Positions 12,901-22,700 are shown, counted from the first letter of the stretch. The stretch: DNA of 64,000 bases from Tanypteryx hageni (GCA_028673005.1 CM054112.1:26948124-27012123), one strand, 5' to 3'. Notes: generated by a model from the sequence alone, not told the origin. Program-made: numbers and translations.

Positions 12901-15900
12901 GGCATATGACATTCTTTGAGCTAATAAAATGGAATGACGATAATCCTGTTTTTTACATACGTTTTAGTCACACCTGAGGTGGACGGATTCACCCAACCTT
13001 CAGTTTTACCCTTATTAGAACACTCGGGAGCACGTAAACACGATAGCAAATAACCATAATTAACTACAGACTCGAAGAATGAAGAATAAATCACGTATGA
13101 ATGCTGAGAGAAAGGTAGGGAACGATAACTTTAAATAGTTCTACAAGAAGCATCAACTCTGAGCATACTCAAAGGCATCAGCTGCCATTGTTTCTAATTG
13201 TAAATAGTACCAGTATTTCAGCACCAGGCCGGGCGCCGGTGTAGGGTGACATCATGCGTAAGATGACGATTCCGATAACAACATCGAAGAAGAATAGTAC
13301 AGTGACGAAGAATTTCTTGGCTTTTAAAATGAATAAATACTGAATTCATTCTTTTCATATCTAATTAATGTATGTTTATAGAATTAGTTAATAAATTTTT
13401 ACTATTATCTATCTTACTTTTCGTAAAAATCGCCAATAAAAATGGGAATACCCGGGCAGTAATTACTGTGCCGAAATTGTGGAAATATGAGGTCAAATGA
13501 AAATAGGAAGATTATGTACCCTCGTATAACACGCATCCTAATTTTTAACTCGAATATTTTGAAAAAAAGTGCGCATTATACGCGGGTATTTACGGTATGC
13601 GAAGAAGGCGACCGCAATATGCAACAAAATTTAAGATTTCTTATTAAATACTGTCATTAAATATCTCTAGCCATTTTAATATTCAGTAAATAAGTGTTAT
13701 GCGTAGTATGATAAATTTAAAATAAATTGACGTGTTTAAACTTCATTCAACATTTAACCTTTCAGCCTGAAGCTGTTTGTCTTGTAAGCAAATTGCCTCA
13801 ACTTAGAATTTTTGGATTTAAAAAATTAATTTTTGGAGGTTTTTACGTAAAGTTGGATTTGCGTAAGTCGAGTCTTGGGTTACCCAGGAAGGGTCTGTAT
13901 TTATGGTAATCGAGTTAATACCTAACATGACTATATAATTATAACATTTTGTTCTTATAACCCTCAAAATCTAGGGTGCGCGTTACACACAGGGTACACG
14001 AAAAAGTCTGGATTTTTTGGCAAAAAGTATGGGTGCATGTTAAAGATGAGAGCAAGCTATACACAAGTATATATGGTATGTTAATTACAATAATTTCAAA
14101 TAGTTTATTTTCTCATTCCTAATTGACCCCCCACGGATGAAGCCTGGATCTGCCCTTGCACCCTTTTGCTGCCAGTGAACTGATTGGGCCAATGCAGCAT
14201 GCCATACTAAGACTGCCACAAGCTGGTTTAGCCGATGTGATGTAGGCTTTTTTTCATTTGCACGTAACTCCTTTTTTTGACAATAGAAGGCATAATCAAT
14301 CTTTCTGAACAATTCTTATTGCTTTCAAACCCCAAGTTTCAAAAATGGTTAAAAACTTATAAATTACAATAAGTTTACATTTGAAAAATAAGCCTGGCAT
14401 CTTTGGCTCTCTCTGAGATTTTTATGTCTTGCTTACGGAAGAGGAATATACCAGAGTCATGGAATCATGCAAGCATCATCGTTTTGCACAAGAAAGGTTG
14501 CAAGGAAGATTTGAATAACTATTGGCCAATCAGTCTGCTCCTGGCAGTCTACAAAGTATTCACAAAGATTTTCACTATGTGCCTTCAAAAGTTTCCTGAT
14601 TTTGCCCAACCCAGAGAACAAGCTGGATTTCACAGTAGATATAATACGATAGACCACATTCGACTCTATTTAAACTTTTTTGGTGTTAAATGTACTGAAA
14701 AACAAGGGGTAGAAGAAACATATATTATTTTAATCAGGAATATCTATAAAAACATGACATCGTCTGTCCTGCTATATGAAGAAACAAGAAGAAACATGTT
14801 AAAACCGAAAAGGGATTGAGGCAATAAGATACCATGTCTCCAAAATTATTCACAGCAGCTACAGAGGAAGTATTCAAAATGCTAGGCTTGGAAGAAAAGG
14901 GTATAAATATAAATGGAGAATATTTGAGTCACTAGTGATTCACTGATGACATCATACTGTTCGCAGGAAGCCCAGAAGAGCTCCATAGAAGAACTGAGGA
15001 GCTTGAGCATTCAAGATAAGAAGCTGGACTTTGAATGAATTTTAATATAACAAAAGTCATGTTCAACTCCTTCACAAATCCTGAGAATATATCTATCATT
15101 GACGTAATTAGAAGAGTAAAGGTGATTAAGTGGCAGTGGGCAGGTCATGTTGCTAGGAGAAATGATCAGCATTGGGCTTCTAGTGTCATTGAATGGATCC
15201 CAAGAAACATCAAGAGACCGAAAAGACGACCGAAAGACAGAGAGGTTGTGAAGTTCTTAGGGCCAACTTGTAGGTAGTTAATAGGTAAAACTGGAGGTGT
15301 CTGGGGGAGGCCTTCATCTTTCAATGGATTGAAAAGAGCTGATGATGATACAGCTCTAGACTTGGCAGTAAAAGAGTTAAGTCTTGCATCACCACTGTGA
15401 CCTATCTTCAGCCCCTCTTTAACAATCAAATTAAAGGTTACATTTTTAAGACACTTTCAAAAATTGAAACAAACCAAGTAAATATTTTGAGGTGTTGCTC
15501 TCCCTGGATAATGCCCGAAGATCACCTGCTTTGGAAAGTACACGATATGGAAGATTCCTTGATTGCTTATCCTTTGTCCACACAGATATCAAATCCAAAC
15601 CATCCATCCTACGGCATGCCCACGTATCCAAGGGATCGTAGTCTGATACATTAAACTGTGTTTGCAGGCATTGACGACCACCACCCATTATAACCTGTTT
15701 CATGAAAAAAATTATCAATAAAATTTGACAACAAAAGTTGAAAAGTAGCCATTTTGGTTCCTTTAGAAAAATTTTAATAACTATATTTTCTTAATATTTA
15801 TCATTTGAAATGCTAAAATTTTCCCAACTACTACAATTAAATGGAGAAGCCCAAATTGCATGAATTGTAGATTGAAAGTTAAAACTTACAGATTGCAATA

Positions 15901-18888
15901 TTTTATCACTTTTTGAAGTTTTAAATTTTCAAGCAAAAATTTGAGAATATTAGGGAATATTACTGGAACTTTTTAAAAGAAACTGTGGTATAATTTATAA
16001 AATTTGAGGTATAAACTTATTGCAGCTTTCGTTGGTCTTATTATTTAACTTTCAGCAAGATAATTTCCTACTATAACTGCGGTGGTAAGTGAAACAAACA
16101 ATATAAATTCTGGGAATAATTTTGAAACAAGAAAAAAGTCTGCTATGACTGGGAATCGAACCCAGGTCTTCCTCTTGCCAGGCAGATATTCTACCACTGA
16201 ACTATCATAGCAGATCAATTTTCTCATTTCTGAACGTGGATGTTTTTTCTCGTTTCAAAATTATTCCCAACTTTACAGCTTATGCCTGTCCACATAGGAT
16301 CTTTGGATCGCTCTATTCCATCAATATAAATTCTAGCAGAAAACTTCATCTCACAAATAGTAGGACATTCACCCATTGACTGATATTCCAGCATAAGGTA
16401 TTGCTGTACATTACTGGAACTCATAATCACTTAATTCTATCTACAATTCTAAAGACATTGAGTGACTTTTATGATAAAAATTAAATTATGCTTATGAGCC
16501 AAATGCAAAAACGGATTTTCCCAAATATTCGCAGATAAAAGTAAAAATATATACCAATACTACAGAGCACTTAGCACAGGGCTCGACAAATTTTCTAGAA
16601 ATCTAGGTGCCAGCTCGAAAATCTAGAAGTCAGCACAGACATTAGATAATTTTGGAGGATATTTTTTACCATCATCAGAAATATAAATGTTAAATAATTC
16701 AGAAAATCTTGTTATATGCAGGTTTCAAAAGTTGCAGTTTATATGGCAATACAGATTATATCTATAATAATTTAATCTTCTATACAATATGCATCATTTT
16801 TGATAGGGACAGAAAACAGGAGCATAAATAATCCTCCATTGAAACATTAAATTTAATAATATTAGTCCTCTTAAATGAAATTATTATATACATATATATG
16901 ATCCATAATTTAACCTTTATATTCTTTCCTGGCTCATCTTCGATCAGTTGTCGAGCTATATCCTTACACCTTTTTCTTGCAGCTATAGGCATTTTCCCAT
17001 CACATTCCCACCGTCGATCTGGGCAATGGGCATACAAGGGACTTGGTGTTGCATGAGTGACTCTCATGTTGGTCACAAATCCTAAGACATATTGTTTTCA
17101 AATTTATAAGTCCTTTAAGCATATTTTCCACAATAAAGACAAAAATTAGAATATTTAGGATATAAAATAATAAAACTTTTTTGCCCCAATTATTATCCCA
17201 TAATTTACTGGATAGATAATACATCATAAATCAACCATGGAGTTCATCGTTCACCTGTTTATAACCAAATGAAAAATAAAGAATATAAAGCTTGCATATT
17301 AATACATTACATTTAAATTTAATCCTGGAATATCACATACTCCATTGTTTGCTTTCTTTCTTAATTTAAATCTAACCTGTATCCTTTCCTGCATTTATTG
17401 CCCAATTCAATATAGATGAAAGATGAGTGCTAGTATTGAGGGAAGCTTCACAATCTCCAAGCAGAACCTATTGAACAGACTTTCTTTAATAAATAGCCAC
17501 AATTCATTAAAAATGTACTAAATTTGTTTATAATAACAATTACACCATTTTCCTGAATAAAATCCATGGATAAGAATAATACAATATCAATTTAACATAC
17601 TGATTCATCAACTCCAACAGTTTCATAGTTGGTCTTGGCTCCACAAAACAGAGCAGTAGCACTGCATGCCGAATCAGGAACTTGCTTGTCCACAGCATAT
17701 GTCTGCAACATTTAAAATATCTAGAATTATCAAGAAATAAATTTAACTGATGAAGTTTTGATAAGAATTATGCATTACAAGAGTCAATTAAAACACAGAA
17801 ATATTACGAAAATTACTCTTTATTATCTATGGCTCAACCTTCAGCATCCCAATACTTGGGAATTCCTCAAATATTAAACTCTCTTCATCCCCAATATGGT
17901 CAGGTTTCCTTGGTTCTATATACTGCCCATGTCGTTTCTTGTATTGACTTTTGTATATTCTAGAAGCAGTAATGGTGTTTGGACCCATACCGTCACCAAC
18001 AAATATAACAACATTGCGCGCCAAACCTTCATTTTGCACTCTTTGCAGCTGCAGAGACTCTTCCAGTTCAAGCATACCACTTTTCATCCAATAATTTTGC
18101 TCTGAAGTAGTGAGAGAAAATTCCAGCTCTATCTCAACAAGGATAGGATAATACACTCCAAATCGCAAAAAACACTAATGCATTTTAAGGATATCTTGGT
18201 AATTTGAGCCACATTTTATAGCTCCATAAATTATATATGTATTTGAAATTTTGAGGTAAATATCTGGTTAAAACATTCCGTCAGATCGAGTGAAACGTTT
18301 CTCTGCATGAAATTAATTGATGGTGTATATAAAAACTTTTTTTTGAAAGTATCGGTATTTTAAAATCGTTTTTAAATTAAAAGAGCTTTTCTGTTTGATT
18401 CAGTATTTTGCGTTAAAACGTGCGAAATACACAGAAATGTAATTAAGAAAGTGATTTACATTGACATATTCGTAAAGAGTATGCTCTCAAACATTTTAAT
18501 CCCTTCTATGCAAAGCAAAAAAGAATGAGATTTTTAAAACTTTCATTAAAATTAATAATTTCTTCGAAATTTACATCAAGGATATTTCAACCATTAGAAG
18601 ACGGTCAGTCTCTTGGTGAACCTTCCAAATAATTACGTAATTTACGACAGCGATTAACTAAAAACAGTGCGTAGTAGTCAAAAATTAAATATTATAATCA
18701 CAAAAGGTTTTATAAGTCGAACGTTTCTCTGGTTAAATGTAATGATTCTTTCATAAAGTTTTTAAATATTCAAAAGAGAACACTGACTATTCAACAAGGG
18801 AAAATCATGAAAAATATAATTACTCACTTTTTGTCCCGTGCAATAGATCTGGAAGTAGTGAAATCAGCACTAACTGCACGAAGTTCAT
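631..18888 (-). CDS. ALP: Membrane-type alkaline phosphatase, 5' eight exons (3' end outside window)
   Basis: Secreted or GPI-anchored zinc metalloenzyme that hydrolyses phosphate monoesters at alkaline pH. Coding exons on the minus strand: 18828-18888, 17839-18101, 17601-17702, 17377-17467, 16915-17081, 15475-15694, 1555-1688, 631-901; all junctions are GT-AG and the phases fit. About 436 residues are visible. Residues 1-20 form a hydrophobic signal peptide (MNFVQLVLISLLPDLLHGTK). The metal-binding motif FVGDGMG is at about residues 54-60 (Asp57), the nucleophile serine in VPDSACSAT at about Ser119, the zinc/magnesium ligands in EGGLIDIAHH (about 348-357) and TSDHTH (about 416-421). Family proteins are around 500-550 residues, so the last exon or exons, including the C-terminal anchor region, lie left of the window. 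Oddity: a Ser/Pro-rich insert of about 20 residues lies just before DTLLIVTSDH. Neighbour: HPS3 head to head. Confidence 0.93.
902..1554. other. Alkaline phosphatase intron, no other feature seen
   Basis: AT-rich intron between exons 7 and 8. I recognise no repeat or RNA in it. Confidence 0.6.
1555..1688 (-). CDS. ALP: Alkaline phosphatase exon 7
   Basis: Acceptor CAG|GTATATTTG and donor CTAGTG|GTAAGG. Phase 1 in, phase 0 out. It encodes GIFANGHMPYEFQRNDSDTG followed by TPSLAEMVVAAIDAMHHNPK, the conserved segment that precedes the EGG..D..HH metal site. The preceding intron (1689-15474) is nearly 14 kb. Confidence 0.93.
1689..3111. other. Alkaline phosphatase intron, left part
   Basis: No gene seen. 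A short tetranucleotide run (ATTC) lies near 1868-1882. A stretch at 2195-2340 resembles worn ends of small DNA transposons, but no pair of ends could be found. Confidence 0.5.
3112..4445. mobile_element. Non-autonomous hAT element with older repeat inside
   Basis: The left end CAGTGTTTCTCAAACT and the complement of the right end (CAGTGGTTCTAAACTT) form inverted repeats typical of hAT elements. Flanking 8-bp duplication: ATCTAAGC (3104-3111) and ATCTACGC (4446-4453), one mismatch. No transposase is recognisable. Parts of the inside (about 3255-3320 and 4295-4335, with CCCGAGCAATG near the end) look like the repeat family copied at 48690-49420, probably an older insertion carried along. Confidence 0.8.
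4446..6852. other. Alkaline phosphatase intron, no recognised gene
   Basis: Minus-strand open frames here (5212-5673 and 5718-6041) show no family resemblance and lack splice context, so I do not call them genes. A hAT-like end (CAGTGGTATTCATCCTGGGA) starts at 5889, and palindromic GC-richer sequence around 6330-6400 (GGGCAC...GTGCCC) may be another worn transposon end. No partner ends found. Confidence 0.45.
6853..7110 (+). pseudogene. hAT transposase C-terminal (dimerisation) fragment
   Basis: The open frame from 6853 encodes a stretch including ERECSFSTLKRIKNHL and LSNLAVLSI, the hallmark of the C-terminal hAT dimerisation domain of ZMYM1-like transposases. Only about 65-80 residues remain, and the rest of the transposase is absent upstream. 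It is a decayed copy; 8355-10860 is a related but separate copy that lacks exactly this C-terminal part. Confidence 0.75.
7216..7800 (+). repeat. Dispersed repeat family A, plus-orientation copy
   Basis: It opens with an inverted repeat (AGTGCTTTCGTCATTGC then TGAAAAGCACT), then GTTCATCTGTACATATATAA, then imperfect units of about 150-200 bp each holding a piece like GAACCAATTTCAACCAAATT and GTGCCACAATTGCAA. Other copies: 36883-37480 (+), and 55600-56130 plus 53690-54150 (-), the last split by a LINE. No protein of known family is encoded. Class unknown. Confidence 0.75.
8285..8354. mobile_element. Terminal fragment of Tigger-like element
   Basis: About 70 bp matching the end of the elements at 12572-13595 and 33815-34855 (AAATACCCGTGTATAATGCG and later AAAAATTAGGATGCGTG). 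It stops exactly where the hAT element begins at 8355, as expected if the hAT landed in it. The remainder of the Tigger-like copy was not found on the other side. Confidence 0.65.
8355..10860 (+). pseudogene. hAT transposase gene, DUF4371/ZMYM1-like, frame-broken
   Basis: A near full-length but dead transposase of the hAT superfamily. Frame 8912-9568 holds the N-terminal TTF-type zinc finger region (RARLFCWPCLLFYKDKGVW). Frame 9591-10175 holds the DUF4371 catalytic part with the acidic residue in AILLDETSNVMSK and the TRWNFTSHL motif. Frames 10194-10616 and 10529-10771 continue it. Breaks lie near 9569-9590, 10176-10193 and 10530-10610, and a stop at 10771 precedes the missing dimerisation domain. 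The probable left end is CAGAGGCATATATTCAGGG at 8355, interrupting a Tigger-like fragment. No right end was found. Confidence 0.8.
10861..11377. other. Intron sequence between transposons, nothing recognised
   Basis: AT-rich. I see no gene or paired repeat ends here. Confidence 0.5.
11705..12470 (-). repeat. Dispersed repeat family B, minus copy
   Basis: Matches, in reverse, the copy at 48690-49420: it shares TTTAAGTCTCTAAGTTTCTT, the polypurine/pyrimidine block near 12340-12360, and the end with TAATTGCC...GGGTATGCATGAATTAAG. Further copies: 53267-53540 and 56833-57500. Class unknown. It does not code for protein. Confidence 0.7.
12572..13595 (+). mobile_element. Tigger/pogo-like deletion derivative, 1024 bp, with transposase tail
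   Basis: Flanked by TA (12570-12571, 13596-13597), with inverted ends of about 25 bp (CCGTAAATACCTGCGTATAA left; complement of right CCGTAAATACCCGCGTATAA). TA targets and such ends fit the Tc1/mariner-Tigger group. Near 13260-13330 the plus strand reads DDDSDNNIEEE, stop, YSDEEFLGF, stop: this looks like the acidic C-terminal tail of a Tigger transposase, with one stop in place of a tryptophan kept in the sister copy (33815-34855). The catalytic core is gone. Confidence 0.85.
14395..15400 (+). pseudogene. Endonuclease/reverse transcriptase LINE relic (RTE-like)
   Basis: Frame 14403-14819 reads NIPESWNHASIIVLHKKGCK and later FAQPREQAGFHSRY, the N-terminal half of a non-LTR reverse transcriptase. 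Frame 15035-15277 reads IKWQWAGHVARRNDQHW and RPKRRPK, the usual C-terminal end of this LINE type. The catalytic YADD region between them is destroyed by stops and frameshifts. Clade assignment to RTE-like elements is an inference from the C-terminal motif. Confidence 0.75.
15475..15694 (-). CDS. ALP: Alkaline phosphatase exon 6
   Basis: Acceptor AACAG|GTTATAATGGG, donor TTACTTG|GTTTGTT. Phase 0 in, phase 1 out. It encodes VIMGGGRQCLQTQF and RMDGLDLISVWTKDKQSRN, then YRVLSKAGDLRALSRESNTS. I extended the exon past an earlier possible donor (15525) because the extra residues through KYLLG match the family segment that runs directly into GIFANGH of exon 7. Confidence 0.9.
15695..16111. other. 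Alkaline phosphatase intron, no feature seen
   Basis: AT-rich intronic sequence left of the tRNA-bearing inverted repeat. Confidence 0.5.
16112..16268. repeat. Inverted repeat enclosing a tRNA-like sequence
   Basis: Arms of 27 bp (16112-16138 and 16242-16268) match at 25 of 27 positions: GGGAATAATTTTGAAACAAG against GGGAATAATTTTGAAACGAG read on opposite strands. The enclosed 100 bp holds the tRNA-like sequence and its T-run terminator. No target duplication is evident. Confidence 0.75.
16141..16211 (-). tRNA. tRNA-Gly-like sequence with GGC anticodon (possible pseudogene)
   Basis: 71 nt, foldable as a tRNA: acceptor stem GCTATGA/TCATAGC pairs 7 of 7, T stem CTGGG/CCCAG pairs 5 of 5 around TTCGATT, D arm GTTC-AGTGGTA-GAAT is normal. 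The A and B boxes are intact, and TTTTTT follows 4 nt downstream on the minus strand. The body looks like tRNA-Gly, but the anticodon loop reads CTGGCAA, giving GGC (alanine codon GCC), and the anticodon stem has one G-A mismatch. Eukaryotes normally do not use a GGC tRNA-Ala, so a pseudogene or SINE-type copy is the main alternative. Confidence 0.6.
16224..16430 (-). other. Unrecognised 68-codon open frame
   Basis: Minus-strand frame beginning MIMSSSNVQQYLMLEYQSMG and running into the inverted repeat at 16268. I do not recognise it. No alkaline phosphatase segment is missing here, so it is not an exon of the host gene. It may be a fragment of a processed copy or chance. Confidence 0.2.
16431..16914. 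other. Alkaline phosphatase intron
   Basis: Holds a single possible hAT-type end (CAGGGCTCGACAAATTTT at about 16577) without a partner. Otherwise nothing is recognised. Confidence 0.4.
16915..17081 (-). CDS. ALP: Alkaline phosphatase exon 5
   Basis: Acceptor TTAG|GATTTGTG, donor AAAG|GTTAAA. Phase 1 in, phase 0 out. It encodes GFVTNMRVTHATPSPLYAHC and DRRWECDGKMP, the conserved region with the T.RVTHATP motif of the alkaline phosphatase metal-site neighbourhood. Confidence 0.93.
17082..17376. other. Alkaline phosphatase intron, no feature seen
   Basis: AT-rich intronic sequence between exons 4 and 5. Confidence 0.5.
17377..17467 (-). CDS. ALP: Alkaline phosphatase exon 4
   Basis: Acceptor AATAG|GTTCTGC, donor ATACAG|GTTAGA. 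Phase 0 in, phase 1 out. It encodes VLLGDCEASLNTSTHLSSIL then NWAINAGKDT, matching the segment between the active-site helix and the V(G)(F/V)VT strand. Confidence 0.9.
17601..17702 (-). CDS. ALP: Alkaline phosphatase exon 3 (active-site serine)
   Basis: Acceptor TTGCAG|ACATATG, donor GAATCA|GTATGT; exactly 34 codons, phase 0 at both ends. It encodes TYAVDKQVPDSACSATALFC; the serine of PDSA is the phosphorylated nucleophile of the family. Confidence 0.95.
17839..18101 (-). CDS. ALP: Alkaline phosphatase exon 2
   Basis: Acceptor CTTCAG|AGCAAAA, donor TGAAG|GTTGAG. Phase 1 in, phase 0 out. It encodes the YWMKSGMLELEESLQ helix, then NVVIFVGDGMGPNTITASRI with the first metal-ligand aspartate, ending FPSIGMLK. 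The open frame continues upstream past the acceptor, but those residues do not match the family. Confidence 0.93.
18102..18827. other. Alkaline phosphatase first intron
   Basis: AT-rich sequence, no recognised repeat or RNA. Confidence 0.5.
18828..18888 (-). CDS. ALP: Alkaline phosphatase exon 1 with signal peptide
   Basis: ATG at 18888-18886 and 20 codons, MNFVQLVLISLLPDLLHGTK, with a hydrophobic core as expected for a secretory signal; donor ACAAAAA|GTGAGTAA. The phase (1) fits exon 2. It is too short for ordinary open-frame detection. Chosen by the start codon, hydrophobicity and splice fit; another upstream start or an alternative first exon is possible. Confidence 0.75.
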
Positions 18889-19529
18889 TTTGGTGTAGTT
18901 TACTGAATCATGCTTACAAGACGACTACAGTCGTTTCGGATGAGACTCTTATCGCAGCTATTATCTTTTCATACTGGCTGTAGTAGTTTTGACACATAAT
19001 AGCACTATAAATCCCTATTATTGACCGAACTGTAAAGTGATAACAACCGAGGTTAAGTTGTAGATTACTCCAATTCTCAAATTACCATTTTGAAAATAAG
19101 CTTCTTTGAAAAACAAAGTAGAAACGAATTCTATATTCCGCAAATAGTCTAAATATATTTTGTTATTATTTAGTGTTACAAAAGGATTTAGGAAAGTAAA
19201 AAATGAAAAAAAAATAACTATACGTAGGTAAGTTTTGCTATGAAACAGCTCTCTAGTACTATCTTGTGCGTATGAATTACATATCCGTGTGATATAGGTG
19301 TTACGATGTATTTATAACTCGGTTATTACATTTTCTCAATAAAATACCAGTTAATCGATGAATTCTCGGTTCAGTTGTTAACCTATTATAATACAATAAT
19401 TTACAAAAGTTGATCAACGTGTTCATCTTTTTTCTGGTGCTGTAGACGATGCAATACATGGATGTGACTTTTACTTTTTCATTCATTTTTAATAGTTTTT
19501 TACACTGGGTGTAGGAGGGACCTACAAGG
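18889..19529. promoter_or_regulatory. Candidate bidirectional promoter between ALP and HPS3
   Basis: The two start codons face away from each other across 641 bp with no transposon recognised between. Both transcription start sites should lie here or in unseen 5' non-coding exons. I see no firm TATA or initiator signal I would assign. Confidence 0.5.
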
Positions 19530-19743
19530 ATGGTGCGGGTAATATCCGTGCATCACTTTGGTGGTCAAGGTGTAGAAGGTTGCGGGGAAGAAGTAGTGGG
19601 AGCAGCAGTAGATGAAGGATTTGATCGGATATTGTTAGCACTTCCTACTCATGCAGTCCAAGTGAGATCTCTAGCTCCTTCATCTCCACCTTTCCTCTTC
19701 CCCACAGTGGATCGTGTTGTGCGTATGCTTCACTGTGCCAAGG
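19530..19743 (+). CDS. HPS3: HPS3 exon 1
   Basis: ATG in a favourable context (AAGGATGG). It encodes MVRVISVHHFGGQG, similar to the family start M-V-x-L-x-x-x-H-x-F-G, and ends VDRVVRMLHCAKG; donor AAGG|GTGAGT, phase 1. Confidence 0.9.
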
Positions 19744-22700
19744 GTGAGTATATCTTCAATTATGCCATAACTTTTATATTTTACCGTTAATACATGTTGT
19801 ACAACAAATCATTATCATCTCGAATTTGACCAATATTTTTATATTTTCAATGGTATAATATCAGTATATCACTTGATGTATAGCAATTTTGCAACAACCA
19901 GATCCTGTATAGGAAAAATCTACAAGTTAATTTTGACTTGAATGTTGTATTTTGTATGAAGCACTTGTGTATTGCATGCTTAATTCTCGAAATATCGTTT
20001 TGTATTTCAGTCTTTTTTATAATTGAAATTTGTCTTTGTTAATCAAACTGTTAAAATTTGAAAGTTTAAAAATTATCATCGAGAACTATTCTCACACTGC
20101 TTTTATATAACAAGTCATCAAAATAATTATAATTCAGTCTTGCATCAACACAACTTTGTTTGATCATTCTCAGGAAATTATGTGGCCACCCTTGAAACAA
20201 AAAGAAATAGGCAAGGTAGAGAGACAACATACGCAAGAGCATACGTTAATTGGGATGCTGCTTCTTTTACTTCCTCTCTATCCACAACTGACTCACCTGA
20301 GTACCCTAAAGGAAAAGGAGAAGATGGAGGTTAAAACTTAAGTATTTATGTCTTAATGAAAATTTTTTTGCTGTGTGGTTGAGTAGGTAACAAAATTCAA
20401 AGTTTAATTAGAGAAATCAACTTATGAATTGTGCGAAATAAATTATACAGATTAGTCCTGAAGCTGTTAAATGGTTTAGAAAATGATCGACCCTGCAAGG
20501 TATTTATCATGATATGCTTTCATGAAGTTTTTCTATTAATAATCAACCAGTTTATGCCACAAGGGTTGCCTGTGTCTTGCCTTTATAAGACAATCTGCAT
20601 ACATATTTTTAGTGGTTGATTTATTTTATCCATATCCAGAATAAATTTTATCCTTTTCATACTTATCCGTTTTTTATTCTATGAGTCATAACTTTAATTT
20701 TCTCATCACTAATTAATTAAAAAATTCATAAAATATTAATGAATAATATTCATAACCTTATTCCTTTTTTCCATGAAATATTCTAATAAAGCTAGCAGTT
20801 GTTTAAAAAAAATTCTTATTTTTTTACTTTCTCCATATACGAAGTATAGAGAAAGTATTGTTTTCATGAAAAAAATCGAATTCGAGATTTCAACGGAAAT
20901 ACATGTTTTAAGGTCCCCTGAACACGTTTTGTCTATTTTCTCAATGATGTCCGTGTGTCTCTGTCAGTCTTTGTATGTGATAGATTTTTGTGGGCGCTCT
21001 AACTCAAAAACTATTAATTAAGTCACCGCAAATTTTTATATTTAACATTTTTATAAAAGTTTGAAGATCTGATTAGTTTTTGGTAAAAATCGAACCTTTG
21101 TTTGATACATTTTTCCATATAATGCATTGTTTAAGAGATATCTTACATTTTTAGCTGCCACCACCACACCACCTACCGAAGACTGTTAACAATTGACGTT
21201 TAGTTACGCTCCTTTTTCTTTTCTTAATTGTCAACTGGAAGTAAATATTGACAATGATCCCAGAGCTAACAACATGTAATTTGCCATATAAATATGGAGA
21301 AAGCCATGTTGCCCACATCAGTTTATTTATTTTTAGGCTTTCCTAAATAAAATTATGTATACTTAAAGAGTAAAAATATTAACAGCAATTTTTATACAGA
21401 AAGGAATAATTAAATATAGTAAATATCTGACACTATGGGAAATTAAATGTACATTGAAATGCTTTAATTTTTGGAGAATAAGAAAAATTAAAGATAGAAA
21501 AGAACCAAAAACGTTTAATGCTTTATTATATTTGCTTGTATATCAACAAAAGTTGTTGGGAGAGATTACATTATGTCTAAAACTCAACCCAAACAATTAG
21601 TTAAATACTTTTCTATTTTACTTCAAAATCCACCAAAGTTGAGGAATATGTATAAAACTCAATATAAAACTAAATGATTGATCTATTGCATCCACTTCAT
21701 TTTTCTTACCAATATCCACCGCTTGCCATTTGAGAATGTTTACTAAATAAATATTTTCCAAATCTCTTGCGTAAAGAAAATGTCACATCATTAACGCAAC
21801 AACAACAGCCAATGAGAGCACGTATAGCTGGCCGTGTCACCCCGAGTGGCTCTCAATGGTGGCCTGGGCCTTCTGCATTGGAAATGTTGGAGCTTCCCCT
21901 CAGGAGGGCTGCATCTCCAGATTCTCCTATGGCTGTTTGCAACTCTACAGGAAACCTCTTAATTGGTCTTGGACATACTCTCGTTCTGTTTGCATTTCGT
22001 AATCCAATCCACCGCCTCTCCAAACTCCGGTGAGCCATTAGAAAATGTAGTTTCTTTGGAATATATTAAATATAGTTTTAGCAGTGTATCACTTGTTAAA
22101 AGAAGGGAATTTTTTATAGTAATTAGAGTCCCTTCTTCTTTTAACATTATCATATTACCGTAGTGCTCAAACCTTTTTTTAAAGTGTATCACTTGGCGAT
22201 CAAGTATATGTTTTGATTTTTTTGTGGGTTTTTTTATTCTTCCTAGGAAAAATAATTTTTTTCTCTTTAAGTTGTACTGGATGTTTCCATTATCCATTAC
22301 AAACATAGAACGAGTGCTTTATTTACACCTTTCTAACAACTTTCTCTAACTGTAGCTTTGCAGGATCATATTTAACACTTTAACATAATTATGCTGGCCA
22401 TTGATAACGTGGTGACCTGATTCACATCTATAAGATTTAGAAAATTTTGTATATCAGTTTATGTCATATGGCTTTGTTTTTTCTGACAACCGATAGAAAA
22501 TTAGTAATTTAAAATCAACAATTGAATTTTATAAGCCTATTTTTTGATCCTATTATGACTATCATAGGATATTCATGTTTTTATTTAATTTTCAATTTAA
22601 TATTATATGTGAACCGCAAAAAAATTGTTCACTTTTATCAAATAGCTTTCAATTTTGTATGTATGTTTCTCAAACAGTAATTTTCATGCTGTTTTGATCT

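Larger units (their letters stand above)
11378..14076. mobile_element. Possible outer Tigger-like element containing a nested one
   Basis: The left end CTGTATATACCCGTGTATAA follows TA (11376-11377). The complement of the right end, CCATATATACTTGTGTATAG, is followed by TA (14077-14078). The ends resemble but differ from those of the element nested at 12572-13595. Long span and weak end match make this tentative; two independent single ends are the alternative. Confidence 0.4.

Noticed and set aside
15526..15694. Shorter alkaline phosphatase exon 6 ending at the donor GCAG|GTGATC
   Set aside because: It keeps frame but would skip about 17 residues (GDLRAL... to LLG) that match the family; the later donor at 15475 is better.
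16577..16680. hAT element starting CAGGGCTCGACAAATTTT
   Set aside because: No right end or duplication could be found, so it is not called as an element.
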